A stretch of DNA of 64,000 bases, taken from positions 138,206,897-138,270,896 of the forward strand of contig NC_081407.1 in assembly GCF_030272615.1 (NCBI RefSeq), in the 5' to 3' direction. The DNA comes from Cryptomeria japonica. Taxonomy: Eukaryota; Streptophyta; Pinopsida; Cupressales; Cupressaceae. This document shows positions 44,529 to 56,967 of this stretch, piece by piece. How positions within the stretch are numbered: the first letter of the stretch is position 1; every line of letters begins with the position of its first letter. The notes under the pieces were generated by a model. That model searched no databases. It had not been told where the DNA came from and worked only from the letters and a program-made list of their open reading frames with translations. Both the position numbers and the translations under genes were made by a program.

Positions 44529-45641
44529 TGTTGGAATCAAGGAGTACTGAGAGGGGGGGTTGAATCAGTGTTCTACAATCTTTAACTTTATTAAATTATT
44601 CTTTCAACCACTTAATGCATATGAACAAAATAAAGATGCAAAAACATTAAGAAAATAACCACAACACCATAACACCAAGATTTTTGTATGTGGAAACCTA
44701 GTTAAGGGAAAAACCATAGTGGGGTTGAGCCCACAATATAGGTATACTCTGCAGAAGTATAAAAATATTACAATGGAGAATGCACATGCATTTAGGCACA
44801 CTGCTTAGAGCTCACTACTCAAAAGAGAGAGCCTTAGTGCCTACAACTCAAATACAAAGATTGCAAATCATTTGAACTAATGAAAAACATCTACAAATGC
44901 TAAAGTACATTTTTGGTTCAGCTCATTATACAAATTTCATACTCTGCTCACACTTCATCTTATAATGCTCTGTTTCGTTGCACTATCACTAACTTAGAGC
45001 ACTAATCTCCAACCTGCACACATGGAACTCTGCACAATCGATTACTTCCAACCTACACATCATGAAAATGACCAAAACCATCACTCTTATATATTTGCAA
45101 CAAGAAATCATATCAACTACATGTTGACTCAAGAATATTTAATTATTTTATGAACCCTGTACAAACTGGCTACAAAATCCAAACTCAAATACTAATGCAG
45201 ACCAAAAATAATTGTTCACATGTTACCACACATGATGACCAAAACTCCTAGATCACAAAAATAATCACCAAAACTACTCCATCAATCTGCACAAAGGTCG
45301 ACTACACAAGTCGACATGTTCTTTAACTAGCAGACTGGAACCCATTACTCAGAGGCTTGTAAATTGTACATGAATCATCATCAGATACCAAAACTCTGGA
45401 ATAAGGTGTTCTAGACATCCATCTACCTTTACTTAGATCTACAACACAAAATGTTAACATGAGAAGAAATCCGGACCAAATTATTGAACATGTCAGATGT
45501 TATGTTCTAAGCTTGTTAGACTTAAACCAATCTTCAATATAACTCTCGGTATGAGAAAATAATTTACTGCAGATGGGTACACTAACTTGGTTTTCCATCA
45601 ATGACAACACTAGATAACTTGTCTAGTGTCCCTTGCCAACA
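44529..45641 (-). mobile_element. Solo LTR B
   Basis: This LTR is 1,113 bp. On the minus strand it starts TGTTGGCAAGGGACAC and ends CTTGATTCCAACA, with GATTCAACCCCCCCTCTCAG near the end and TTGTCATTGATGG near the start. Flanking pentamers AGAAC and AGAGA match at only three of five positions, so the target duplication is doubtful. Confidence 0.75.
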
Positions 45642-45780
45642 AGAGAATCTGGGGTTAATTGGACCAAGTAAGAACATGGTCAAAATAATAATTTTGGAGC
45701 ACATCAACACGTGTCAAATTAGAATAACAAATATATATGCATGAGAAACATAAATTTAGAAATGCAACAGGAGAACTGAA

Positions 45781-47252
45781 TGATAGTTCTGATACTTAAT
45801 ATAAGTATAGATCCAATGGCCAACAAGATGAGAGGGGGGGGGGGTGAATCATACAAACTTAATCATTAATGAAAACATCAAATTCAACCTCGGTAACATA
45901 TATCAGTCATAGAATAAAAAATGTCAAACATGCAAACTCAAAAGCATATGAACAATATAAACCTCGCAACACCAGATTTAACATGGAAACCCAAATAGGG
46001 AAAAACCACTGTGGGATTTCGGACCCACTAAGAAATATACTCTTCTAGAGTATGCTTGGTTAAAAGCCAATCCTGTTAAAGATTACAAAACACATTGCTA
46101 GATGTGACCCGGTTAAGGGATTTCCCTCAGATCTGTTAGGATCTTCACTTTGTTAGAAGTGACCTTGTTAAAGGATTTCAAACACTCATTTAGAATGTCA
46201 CCTTGTTAGAGGATTTACTTATAAAATTGTTAAGTCCACTCGGTTAAGAGATTTCCTGTTACTTTCACAAGCTAATAGTAATACAATCTATCTGCAACTT
46301 TACATCTAAAATGCTAAAGCAGATTCTTATTTGTTCAACACAATCTAGACATAGAACTATTCTTGTCTATTTGTTGGGCATCAATACTCTGTTATTCCAA
46401 CAAGTCTTCAAGCTTCTGTGCTCGGTGATCACTATGTAGCATCCCTGTGCATACACTTGCCCGCATCCACTATTTATCAACAGTTCCTTATTTATAAACA
46501 ATCATCTAACCACTTAATCTCCTTGATCACATTTCCCATGATCAATCATAGCCATCAGATCTTCAATCTTGTCCAGGTTCATTGTATCTTATGATCTGAA
46601 AAATGTTTTACCCTGCCTCGAAACTTGCACAATCATCTTGGAACTTGTGTTAGGGTAACGCGGTTCAATCTGAGCTATAGATCTTCTTGCCGACTTTCCA
46701 TTGCCTTAGATTTGTTAGCAAACTTCTTCCACAACTTGCCAATCATTGATCCGCTCCAGCTCATCAGCTTCTTTCATTAAATATCACATGTAACCATTTA
46801 ATGCATTCTGTTATAGCTTGGTGACAACTTGGTGAATACTAAACTTTACTCGGTAGACATTCTGTCTTCATTAACCGACTGCGATAACCTTAGGGTTTAC
46901 CAACTAGGTTCTTTGCCTGATAACATAGTGTAGTATTAACCTTTACATTTTACAACATATGTATGATGTTAAAACAATCTAAAACATCAAGATCTCATCA
47001 TTGTCTGACTCGGTAGAGTTGCCCATTGAATAACTTATCCCTTTATTCATCATATTCTTTCCTGTGTCTTTATCTACTTCTTTATAATTTTCATATCATA
47101 TTTCTTAAGATATGGCAACATCATACTAAATTAGAAAATCAATTTCTTGACATCAATGACAAAATAATAATATCAAGATAGTAAAACATCTTTAATCAGT
47201 TATGTCCATAATCATCAACAACCTTCTCAATATCCTTATTATATTGCAAACA
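45781..47252 (-). mobile_element. Solo LTR C of the C1/K copia family
   Basis: This 1,472-bp LTR is flanked by a perfect CTGAA duplication (45776-45780 and 47253-47257). It aligns over its length with the LTRs of C1 and K, for example CATTTAGAATGTCACCTTGT near 46189. The LTR start differs from the family (TGTTTGCAATATAATAAGG rather than two TGTTGGCATTTC-type repeats). A solo LTR normally arises when the two LTRs of an element recombine and remove the interior. Confidence 0.93.
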
Positions 47253-49292
47253 CTGAAGATGCAGAGTAACACAGAGCTCTGCAAACTCTACTAGTCAATC
47301 ATCATCACTGTGTAGACTTCCAGAGCACACCTTTCAGACACCATGAAAAAATAATCTCAAAGTAATATCCAACAACTTGCGAACATATCAGGAATATATC
47401 CGCAATAAGTCAAAACATCTAGAGAAAAAACCAAACATTGAAACAAAATCAACATGTTGCAATCAATAACAACCATACTGATACATCAAACAATTTTACA
47501 TTTGCAAAACAAACTATTGTTGGTGACAAGTGAGCTATTATTATGTTGTCATGTATGTATATGAAGGTTTCTTCATTTTGTAATATTGATCAAGAGTGTC
47601 AAAAATTGGTGTTATTGTTGAGTTTGATCAGTTCCTCATTTTAAGTTTGTTGTGGAATATGATTAGAGATGTGTGATGTTGTTGTTGATTTTGTTTTGTG
47701 CCTTAGTTAAATTTTTTTATGAAATATGATCAGAGATGTATTATATCAATGTGTGCTTCTTGGTGTTGTTGAGTTTGATTGGTATCTTAGTTGAGGTTGT
47801 CATGTCATTGATGTTACAGTAAGTTGGTGATGGGTATTCAGTGGCATATTTGGTTTGGTATTAAGTGTTTAGACCTTGTCACATTGTCTAGTGATAATGT
47901 TGTGCCTACATGAGGAGTTTCTAGAAGATCGGTGTAGCATAAGTTTCAATATGCAAGAAAAAAAATTTAATGCCCTAGTGGAAGAATGTTTTGATCCAAA
48001 TTGTGAAAATTAAGGTGTGAAGACTTGGATATAATGTCAATATTTTGTGAATGGTATACTGTCAAGTTTGTAGGTCCTCTAGATTCTCAGATGATGAGAG
48101 TAGTTGTTGTTGTTCTTTGACAATAATAGTGTTTGTCATTTTGGTCAAGAATCTACTCGATGGCTTCTTGATACTTGAACTCAAGTGTTACAATATGGAG
48201 GACATGCTTATTGATTTGTACAATATTCTAATTTAAATCTTTGGTGTTGTGTTTGTTTCACATGTTAGTTATGTTGGTCTATGCTTGGAATGGTCAACTG
48301 TGTTGGGTCTCAGTGTACCCAGATGGATTATCTTGTTTGGATCATGCCTTTTGGTCTAGATATACATTGGAGGTTAAGCTGGAATATTATTTTGGGTCTC
48401 ACCATTGTGTGTGGAAATCCACATTAGGTAATTTATATTGAGAGATGTTTTTTTGGCTGACTGGTTGTTGAGTTTTATTGTTTATCTACATGTTTCATTT
48501 GAAATTGGCTCGGGAAGATGTATTAGGGTATGCAGCTCATTGGTATCATCTTAGAGGGATTCGTAGTGCTATTTTTGGGTCTCGTCTTTGTCTTGTAGTG
48601 GACCACATTGGATATTATTGGTCTAGATGGCCTAATTTACGTAATTTTGTATACTCTATTTTGGGCCAACTCAATTGAGTTTTAATTAATATATTTGTAT
48701 ATAAGGATGAGATAATGTATGCAATAAGTAGTACAGATGTATATGATGTGTTGAATTTTATGTAAAGTGGATGTGAATGATATGCAGATAGATTTGATTG
48801 AAAAGGTATGTGACAATTAGTTGAGAAGAGCCTTAACAATGTTTGGTAACAGTGTTTGAAGTCAAATGTATTTGTCATGTTATTTGACACTTGGCACAAA
48901 AGTTCAAGGTCAATTTCATGACTAAGAGATCGTATTCATGTCAGAAGATAGTGTGTCTCTCTTAGAAGCTCTTTATATCTTTCCCTGAAGCAGTGTGTTT
49001 TAATTGTGCAAGTCCTTTGTATTTTGCCCTAAGGTTGTGTGCCTTAACTTTCAAGTTTGGAGTAGTGAGTTCCCTGGACCATGGCCTTAGATTTATAATC
49101 ATTTTAATCTATATTGTAAGTGTAATTCTAACCATGGTTTTTACCTTCATGGATTTTTTGCATTCAGTGCTTTCATGCTTTCATTAAAGTAATAAGTTGG
49201 AAGTGATTTGAAGTTTAATAGATTAAAAAAGAAGTTGTGTTAGAGATCTAGACTGATTCACCTCCCCTCTTATTCTTGTTGTGTATTCAACG

Positions 49293-49887
49293 TATAATAC
49301 ATGAGAGACAATAGATTGCAATGATTTGTGGATGGTGATCCCATGGGAGTTTGTTCTTTCTATATCTTTCAACCTTGCAATTAACACCTCTAATTCATTT
49401 CTATCATTTTCTATTTGACCTATTAAGTATTATTATATTCCTAGAGTATGTTAATGAATTGAAGGTGGTTATTGTGGTTGCTCTTTAGGAGGGTTTTAAT
49501 GAGGAGGTGAATTAGGGTTTTTTATCATTTTGGGGTGAAATCTCAACTCCTAAAAAAATAATCAAATTTAATTTAAAAAATAAATTCAATCTATCTATTT
49601 AATCCAAATTTTACACTAAAATATAAAAAATACTTACCTCTTCAACCTTGCTAGCACCTTTGTAACATTTTAGTAATGATTTGGCAAAGGGAAGACAAAA
49701 AATAATCTCTCCCACAATGCAATTATTCTTGAAAATATTGTAAGTTGTGTTTTTGCAACTCTAAAATAGAAAAATGAAAGTTTAAAACATTGGTATTTAT
49801 TTTATTGTAAAAAATGACCATAACACGAGCATGTTATAATATGCTCATATTTTGGTCTCAAGGGGGGGAAAATTTGGTGGCCACTTT
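49293..49887. other. AT-rich DNA without recognised features
   Basis: I see no gene, LTR or tandem repeat in this stretch between D and TRIM 1, apart from A- and T-rich runs and a short G-run near 49862. It may be part of an older, unrecognisable repeat. Confidence 0.4.
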
Positions 49888-50261
49888 TGTTTGCAACATG
49901 GTTGTCGTTGCACCAAAATATAGACTTGTTAATGCTTGATACAATTGTGATTATTAATGAATCCATGGGAGGCAATTAAGCCATGTTTCAAACCCAAGCA
50001 CTATGCTTCATAGCATAAGGAGACCAAGTGTGCACACCTTTCAACGATCCCCCCTAGTGCAAGAGAGAGGTTTGAACCTATGACCCAAGCTCTGATACCA
50101 CTTGTTAGAAACATGGTTGTCGTTCCACCAAAAGATCGACCTGTTAATGCCTGATACAACCACAAGACTTAATGAATCCACATGAGGTAGTTAAGCCATG
50201 TCACAAACCTAAGTGTCATATTGTAAAACACAAGGAGAATAAGGGTACATACCTTGCAACA
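49888..50261 (-). mobile_element. TRIM 1, miniature LTR element
   Basis: Two direct repeats of about 159 bp (49888-50046 and 50103-50261) flank an internal region of only 56 bases. The internal region holds AGCTCTGATACCACTTG, the minus-strand initiator-Met primer site, next to the right repeat, and a C-rich tract, GATCCCCCCTAG, next to the left one, which is a polypurine tract on the minus strand. This is the definition of a terminal-repeat retrotransposon in miniature. There is no coding capacity, so it would depend on other elements. The repeats are well diverged and no exact target duplication is visible. Confidence 0.82.
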
Positions 50262-50506
50262 AAATTTTGGTGCTCCATCTCTATGCACATGCCCAATTTA
50301 TGAAATATTTAAATTTTGTATGCTAGGGTATTTGTAACATATTAAATCTCAATTCATTTTTACCAAATTGAGAGAGGACTAATCTAGAAGGCTCAAGTCA
50401 ATTAAAATTTTCATCATTGTTAGAAGATTAATTTATTTTCATTAATATTGATAAGAATGGATTAGATGTTTGCATTTTTCCTCATCCTTTTGAAAAATAT
50501 TGAATA

Positions 50507-52115
50507 TGTTGGAAATATGAGCTATATATTGTCATTGATGTCAACTTTCCATTAATGAAAGTATCATATTTGTATAGAGATGTTGTATAGTGATAGAATG
50601 GTGTAGTTGAAGAGGCTGAGAAATGTATCAAAGATACAGACATGGGATCAACATAATTAAGGATTAGCAAGACAATCGAGAATATCAAAAAAAAAAATCA
50701 TGACACAAGATGATAGTAAGACAATCTAGATGCATGGTATGTACATGGTAACACATTATTGTGAATTGTTTATACTTTGGATAAGGAGTGCAAACACATT
50801 GATTGGTTTCTACATGTTTATATGAATGGCAATTAAGTCTTTGTTCATACTTGTGCATTTGAGAAAAGTTGTCTAAGGCATAAACTACATATTTTTCCAA
50901 AGTTTGTGACTCTATATTTTGGTCCATATTCCTCCACCTTGCATGAATTAACCTTGTAGTTCTAGAGTTAAGTTTTTTAGTCACAAAGAAAGTCATTTCT
51001 ATTTTTTTATGTCATGACATTTTTGACAGGAAGAGTTTGAGTTGACTGTTCTTTAGTGTGCACTAGAACAAAAGTATATGTCTTAGAAGCTTACTAGAAT
51101 GCTCTACTTTCCTCTAGTGTGTTAGATATGGTTGTGTGGACTTGGGGATATGACCAGAGATATATAAGGGTCCATCCATGGAAGTTTCAAATCATTTGGT
51201 GTACCATATTTCAATATCCTAAGTGTTTAAGTGTTACAGTTTATTGGGATGCTCTATTTTCATCAGTTCAGTGGGTCTCTCTACTTGTGCCAACACATAA
51301 TCATTTGATACTTTAGGAGAAGGTTTTATGGATGTTTTGGATAGTCCTGTATCTTGATCTTAATGATGTTTATTATTTCTCCCTAGTGGCATATAAGTGT
51401 ACAATTGGTAGTTTTGGTGGTTGATAGTTTATTTCCTTCATTTGTAGTTTGATCTTGAGTAGTTAAATTTTCCTTGGAGTATGTGTTATAATGTTTTGGG
51501 CCCATTTATGCTTTGGGTTGATTTGAAACTCATTTTATTTCAAGGTGCATGTGTTTGAGGCTGACCTATTTTGTATCAATTGTTTCATCTAAAGGTCAAA
51601 TTGGAGCTGACCTAATTCAAGTTTTAAGATGTTTTGAATGATATAAATAGGAGAACAAATCATTTTTTATGAGTGAAAAAATCAATAAGATGGAGTAAGT
51701 GTGTTAAAAAGGGATTTACACATCTACTTATATTAAATGAATCTTTTATAGCAATTCATGTTCATATTTGATTTTAATCCTCATGTGTCCTACTATTAGA
51801 TAGTGAATCTATTCAAAATGTCTATGCATCTTTCTGAGCATGTCCATAGGGAGAAGTGATATTTCTAAGGCAACGAGCTTTAAAATAATATTTTTATGAC
51901 TTGTTCATATAGTGTGAGTGAACTATCATGATTGTTTTTCTTTCATTGGGTTTTCCATGTAAAAATATTTGTGTCCTTATGTGAATAATTGTAGTGCATT
52001 CTTCTCTTTGAGTTCTTCATTTTTCAAATATGATTGAAGTTTAGTTTAAAAATTGAATTATTTAAGTCTAAACAATGATTCACACCCCCCTCTCAGTCTC
52101 CAAGTGTGTTCAACA
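50507..52115 (+). repeat. 5' LTR of F
   Basis: The LTR is 1,609 bp and ends with GATTCACACCCCCCTCTCAG and GTGTTCAACA. ATTGTCATTGATGTCAAC lies about 25 bases in. The primer site ATTGGTATCATATAA follows at 52116, canonical for its first ten bases only. Confidence 0.88.
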
Positions 52116-52311
52116 ATTGGTATCATATAAATATTCCTAGATAAAATTCTAACAACTAAGGTGGATCTTGCACTTTAACACATGGGAAATGAAGCAATGC
52201 TTAATGATATGATTCTTTAGGGAGTGGATTAAGAGTCAATGGATCTCAAAGGTTGGAATATCAATCTAGATGATTCTAAAGTAGATCTTGAAGGAGAAAT
52301 CTCATATGTGA

Positions 52312-53831
52312 TGCAGATGACCCAAGGGTGGATTTAATGACTCGACTCAACAAACAAACTTAGAGTGCAAGATCACAAGGCATGACTCATTCTTTGATTC
52401 AATGATCCATTCACTAGGCAACCCAATCTTAACCCAATTTACACAAAACTTGACTCAAACTCCCAAAATGAACTGAGAACCTTTGGTCAGGATTCTAAAA
52501 TATTTTTAGACATAATTACAAACCCACTTGAGAAATGGTTCAACCCTAGGCCATCCCCTTATGTGGTTTGCTTCACAATGGCTTATGTTCCTAATGACCC
52601 TCCTTTTTAGGATAGTCATGAATATATTTTGATATATACTAGATATAAATACTATAAAAAAAAAATGGATACCATTTTCTAATATATAAAACATATCTCA
52701 AAATGAGCCTAAGTTGTTTTGGGGAGTATGCATCAAAAATTGACTTTACTATTGCTCTAGAGCCCCAATTAGCCCTATTTTACAAAGAAAATGCCTTATT
52801 CTTACACTCCACAACTCAAAAAATGACATGGAAAGGTGTCACAAAACCCCAAACCACCAATTAAATATATTTTGGGTGCCCAAACAATCATATTTAACAC
52901 AAGTTCACTCAAACCCACACTTTCTTGCTTACTTGGCCTAACACATGAAGATGTTAGGCATTCATTGCTCCAAAGGTGCATCCAACCTTGGTCCTAAAAA
53001 AATGAAGAAAAACCCATCTGTACAAGACATATACATATCATTCCACTAATTTTCATTAATATTCCTTATTGGAATGGACAAATTTTTATATTTTTTAATC
53101 AAACCCTTGGAAGTAGGGTTTTAGGACAGATTTTAGAAAAACATTCACCAAATGCACAAAAATCAACAAAATCTCACAAAAGCATTCTTAAATGAAATTT
53201 ATTTCACATATATTTCCAAAAAATTCAAACTTACATTCTAATCTATCCAGACAGAGAAGTTATGACCAAAATAGCAACAAATTTTTAGGAAAATTGCAGA
53301 GAATACCTTCAAATTTTATTGATTTCTTCCTCCAATCACACATACAATGCCAAAAACACCATCTCGACCAAAATGGGGGTATTTAAACTCCTAAAGACCC
53401 AAAAAAACATCCCCCAACTGATTTTTGAAAAGGAGTAACCGTTGGAAAACAACTTTCATTAAAAGATGTAAAAGTTGCTTAAGCAACTTTTCCATCTTTT
53501 TGACAATTTTTGATCTACTCAACATATGAGCCTAAAACTTCACAAATTCCTTAAAAAAACATTAAAATAGACCCTTTAACAATTATTACACCATTTTGAC
53601 TCACGTGGGTACATTTGAGTAAGTTTGACCAACTTTGACCCAACTAGAGCCATATAGGCTTACATGACTCCAATGGCACCAATGGCCTTACAAATTGATT
53701 TTAAGTGATTACAAATGATTGGAATTGATCAAAAATGGTCCTTAAGACATTATTACACCTTGAAACAACAAAAAATAAAAATCCATCACAAAATCATTGA
53801 TGAGGCATGACAATGACTAGGTAATCCGACA
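52312..53831 (-). repeat. 3' LTR of R
   Basis: The LTR is about 1,520 bp and aligns with 55203-56967, for example GCATGACAATGACTAGGT near its right end in both. It contains a 40-bp palindrome with a single mismatched pair (53461-53500). The inner border is clear, the outer less so. Confidence 0.8.
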
Positions 53832-54650
53832 CCATACTCCCCATGGAAATGAAACTCAAGTCCCTTGAGTGAGGACCTACAACAAGATCATTTTTAATCT
53901 TTTCCTTCTCCGATATCCAAATCTTTCTCTTATCTAGTGTACCTTTCCAATAAAATAGGTACTAAAAGAATTCACCAACTCTTGATCTTGCACCAACATT
54001 TTGCCTCATCTTCACTTTTAGTCTACCCATTCTCTTTCTAAAGTATTTGGACCTATCAAAGGGAAATTTCTGCCCTTTCCAATCTGATATTGTTGATACC
54101 TGCACTGAGATAAATATAATAACAACCTCATTGACAAAAAAAAAAAGGATTAGTATCAATACTATTCATGAAATCTTGGTTTTTCTTCTCAAATATCCAT
54201 GGTGCCTTCTACCTCTTGCCACATGACACCATCTGATGGAGTTATCTAAATTATTTTATCATAAATATTATCATCAACCTAATCCCTAGAATTTCTTGCT
54301 ACAAGTTCACTACCAACCTCTCTTTTCTCCATAGGACATAGCATTGTCCCATCTATACTTTTATCATACTTCTCCAACTCACTTGGAGTCTTCTCAAACA
54401 CTCTATCTTGGGCCTTTTCTTGGCCTTTCTCTATCACATCTTTTCTTACTAAGGGACACAACACTGACCCCACCATGATCTCAACTTTATTCATAAGTTC
54501 ATCTTGCCTTCCCATAGGAAACTCACTCTTACTTGCTCTATCCTATTTCTCATCTACCATTGCATCATTCTGCAACATTGTTGTCTTGGAATCTTCAAGC
54601 CTTAAAGTGGCTTCAATCTCTATCTCCTCTTCATCCTCTATTTTTACGGA
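53832..54650 (-). pseudogene. Decayed internal region of R
   Basis: Between the left LTR and the protease remnant, the minus strand shows only fragmentary open frames. One (54279-54515) is acidic and charged (MGRQDELMNKVEIMVGS) and may be the linker between protease and RT. No RT, RNase H or integrase motifs are present. Confidence 0.5.
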
Positions 54651-55067
54651 TTATTTCTTGCCACACATAAGCACCCTTTCTACTTCTCTTTGTCCTTTTT
54701 CAATTTCCATCAATGGAGTCAATGTGAAAGAAACCCCATCCTTCTCAATCTGATATGTATTTTGTCTTCCATCATATAGGACATACTTCTCATATTGCCA
54801 TGGTATCCCTAACAAAAAATAAAATTCAAAATTATGAACTACATCACATAGAAGCTTATCTCTATAGCCACCAATATGAAGCTCAACAAAAGCTTGCTCC
54901 TTAACCAAAAGAGAATGTTCACCATTCAACCAAGAAACATAATAAGGATTCTCATGAGGTAACCTTTCCAAATCCAATTTGTCAACCATCTCTTGTGATA
55001 CCATATTATCTAAACTACTAGAACATACCATTACATTACATACCTTTCCCTTACACTTGCATCTAGT
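54651..55067 (-). pseudogene. Ty3/gypsy protease remnant of R
   Basis: The frame of 54651-55031 shows VCSSSLDNMVSQEMVDKLDL, HENPYYVSWLNGEHSLLVKE, VELHIGGYRDKLLCDVV and LGIPWQYEKYVLYDGRQNTY, closely parallel to the protease of G (9063-9482). The active-site Asp-Ser-Gly is not in the open frame (CSSSLDNMV where D-SG-SSxNF-V is expected), so the start of the domain is decayed. Confidence 0.83.
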
Positions 55068-55180
55068 TCTGAAAATTTACTTCCTTTGCAACGTCTCCTT
55101 CTCTTTTGCCATGTTGCCCTTTCAACTTCCAACCTTCTTCTATGAAACCTCAAATCTATCTCCTCCAAGAGATCTACTTC

Positions 55181-55202
55181 CTAAGATCTGATACCACTTT
55201 TA
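55181..55202 (-). promoter_or_regulatory. Primer-binding site of R
   Basis: The minus strand reads TGGTATCAGATC a few bases inside the right LTR, one base different from the initiator-Met site, followed by TTAGGAAG. Confidence 0.8.
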
Positions 55203-56967
55203 TGTAGAGGACCAAAATAAATTTAAGATTTCCTAACTCAACAAATAATAATAGGTTTAAAGTTACCAAGACATGACTCTTGACTCAAGTCATTTGCCCA
55301 CTCACTAGGCATCTCAACCCTTAGCTGGTTAACACCAAACTTGACACAAATTCACAAAATAAATATGGAACAAAGGGGAAGAAATATATAACTCTTATAT
55401 ATTTCAAGAACAAGTCCCAAATGCAAAGGTGTGACCCCAAAACACTTCCTTATGAGGGTTGCCTTGTATTGGCTCATACACCCTACTAGCCCTACTCAAA
55501 GCATTTTTTTGCAATATCTCACAAACCACTAATCACAGAAACAAAATGTAAACCTTTTCAGATACCCTTTTCATATTTACATAGGATATGTAAAAATAAC
55601 TATAGGTTATTTTGTAACATAGAGCTCAAATATTGACTGGCAATTCTGTCCTAAGGCTTAATTAGAGAAGCAACATGTGTATTTTGGCCATAACTTTAAA
55701 ATAAGAATCGACCCCATAGAAATGAAACTTTATTTGGATACCCATTTCGGCTTTATACAATATATTTCAAAAGGGGATAGGGTTTATTTGCAAGGCATGC
55801 CTCACAAATTGACTTTTACTGCTTCTCTAAAGCCCCAATTAGCCCTATTTTACAAAGCAAGTACCTTATTTTTACAATCCAAAACTCAAAAAATGATATG
55901 TAAAAGTGTAACACAATCCCATACTACCAATTCAATAGGTTTTGGGTTCCCAAACAATCAAATTTAGCACAGGTTCACTCAAACCCACACTTCCTTACTT
56001 ACTTGGCCTAACACATGAAGATGTTAGGCATTCATTGTTCCAAAGGTGCATCCAACCTTGGTCCCTGAAAAAATGAAGAAAAAACAATTTTTAAAATACC
56101 TATCCCGACCATTCCACCAAGTTTCATTAATATCCCTTAGCGGAATAGAGACATTTTTACATTTCTTTGATCAAACCCTTGGAAGAAGGGTTTTAGGATA
56201 AATTTTAGAAAAACGTTCACCAAATAAATAAAAATAAAAAAAATCTCACAAAAATAAGTATTCAATAAAATTTATTTCACATATCTTTCCAAAAAGATGT
56301 ACCTTGCATTCTAACTTGTCCGGACAGAGAAGTTATGACCAAAATAGCAGCAAATTTTTAGGAAAATTGCAGAGAAAACCTTCAATTTTTATTGATTTCT
56401 TCCTCCAATCATCACATACAATGCCAACAACGCCCCCCCCCCCCCCCGCCTTGACCAAAATTGGGGTATTTAAACTCCTCAACACCCCCCCCCCCTGCCT
56501 TGACCAAAATTGGGGTATTTAAACTCCTCAAGACCCAAACCAACAACCCCCAACTGATTTTTGAAAAGGGGTAACTGTTGGAAAACAACTTTCATTAAAA
56601 GATGTAAAAGTTGCTTAAGCAACTTTTCCATCTTTTTGACAATTTTTTGATCTACTCAACATATGAACCTAAAAATTCACAAATGCCTTCAAAACACATT
56701 AAATAGACCCTAGAACACTTATTTCACCATTTCCACTCATGTGGATACATTTGAGTAAGTTTGACCAACTTTGACCCAACTAGAGCCTTATAGGCTTACA
56801 TGACTCCAATTGCACCAATGGCCTTACAAATTATTTTTAAGTTATTGCAAATGATTGGAATTGATCACAAATGGTCCTTAGGATCTTATTACACCTTGAC
56901 ATAACACAAAAATAAAATCCATCACAAAATCCTTGATGAGGCATGACAATGACTAGGTTCTCTAACA
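55203..56967 (-). repeat. 5' LTR of R with poly-C expansion
   Basis: This LTR is longer than its partner. Part of the difference is a tandem duplication near 56426-56535: the segment TTGACCAAAATTGGGGTATT occurs twice, each copy preceded by a long C-run (about 17 and 13). The left LTR has a single copy without such a run. An open frame across it (56304-56522) is a by-product of the C-runs. The 40-bp palindrome recurs at 56597-56636. Confidence 0.83.

Larger units (their letters stand above)
43802..47502 (-). mobile_element. Probable solo LTR A, itself carrying solo LTRs B and C
   Basis: This insertion splits the 3' LTR of D. Its plus-strand left end, TGTTGAATGTTCCAG, followed by GGGTTGAATCAATTG, looks like an LTR 3' end in reverse. 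Without B and C it is about 1.1 kb. TGCAAA occurs at both borders (43796-43801 and 47503-47508) and may be the target duplication, but the LTR would then not start TG and end CA exactly, so borders are approximate. No coding region was recognised. Confidence 0.55.
30477..49292 (+). mobile_element. Old copia-derived non-autonomous LTR element D with nested insertions
   Basis: Long LTRs (about 1.9-2.0 kb once insertions are removed) begin TGTTGGAAATT at 30477 and TTTTGGAAATC at 43667. Between them, excluding element E, are a copia Gag, a protease remnant and a second protein with several zinc-knuckle-like motifs, but no integrase, RT or RNase H. The flanking pentamers GATAA (30472-30476) and TATAA (49293-49297) differ at one position, consistent with an old target duplication. 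It is the host of S1, E and A, which makes it one of the oldest layers here. Confidence 0.8.
43667..49292 (+). repeat. 3' LTR of D, interrupted by solo LTR A
   Basis: Runs 43667-43801 and about 47503-49292. The first part matches the 5' LTR start including GGTCCAGATATAGTCTTA. The second resumes at CAAACTATTGTTGGTGACAA, matching the 5' LTR near 30661, and ends GATTCACCTCCCCTCTTATT then GTGTATTCAACG. Short open frames in it (48051-49187) mirror those of the 5' LTR and are not genes. Confidence 0.77.
52312..56967 (-). mobile_element. Ty3/gypsy remnant R with large internal deletion
   Basis: Two long direct repeats (52312-53831 and 55203-56967) are the LTRs, read on the minus strand. The inner side of the right one is next to a primer-like site, GTGGTATCAGATC. 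The internal region is only 1.37 kb and keeps little more than the protease. The LTR ends are TGTTAGAGAACC on the minus strand and GGTCCTCTACA. No matching target duplication was found. It sits inside ORF1 of F. Confidence 0.82.

Noticed and set aside
44529-45641. Perfect target duplication for solo LTR B
   Set aside because: The flanks AGAAC and AGAGA agree at three of five positions only, so the duplication is not claimed.
56304-56522. Proline-rich open frame
   Set aside because: Generated by the poly-C runs and their duplication in the right LTR of R.
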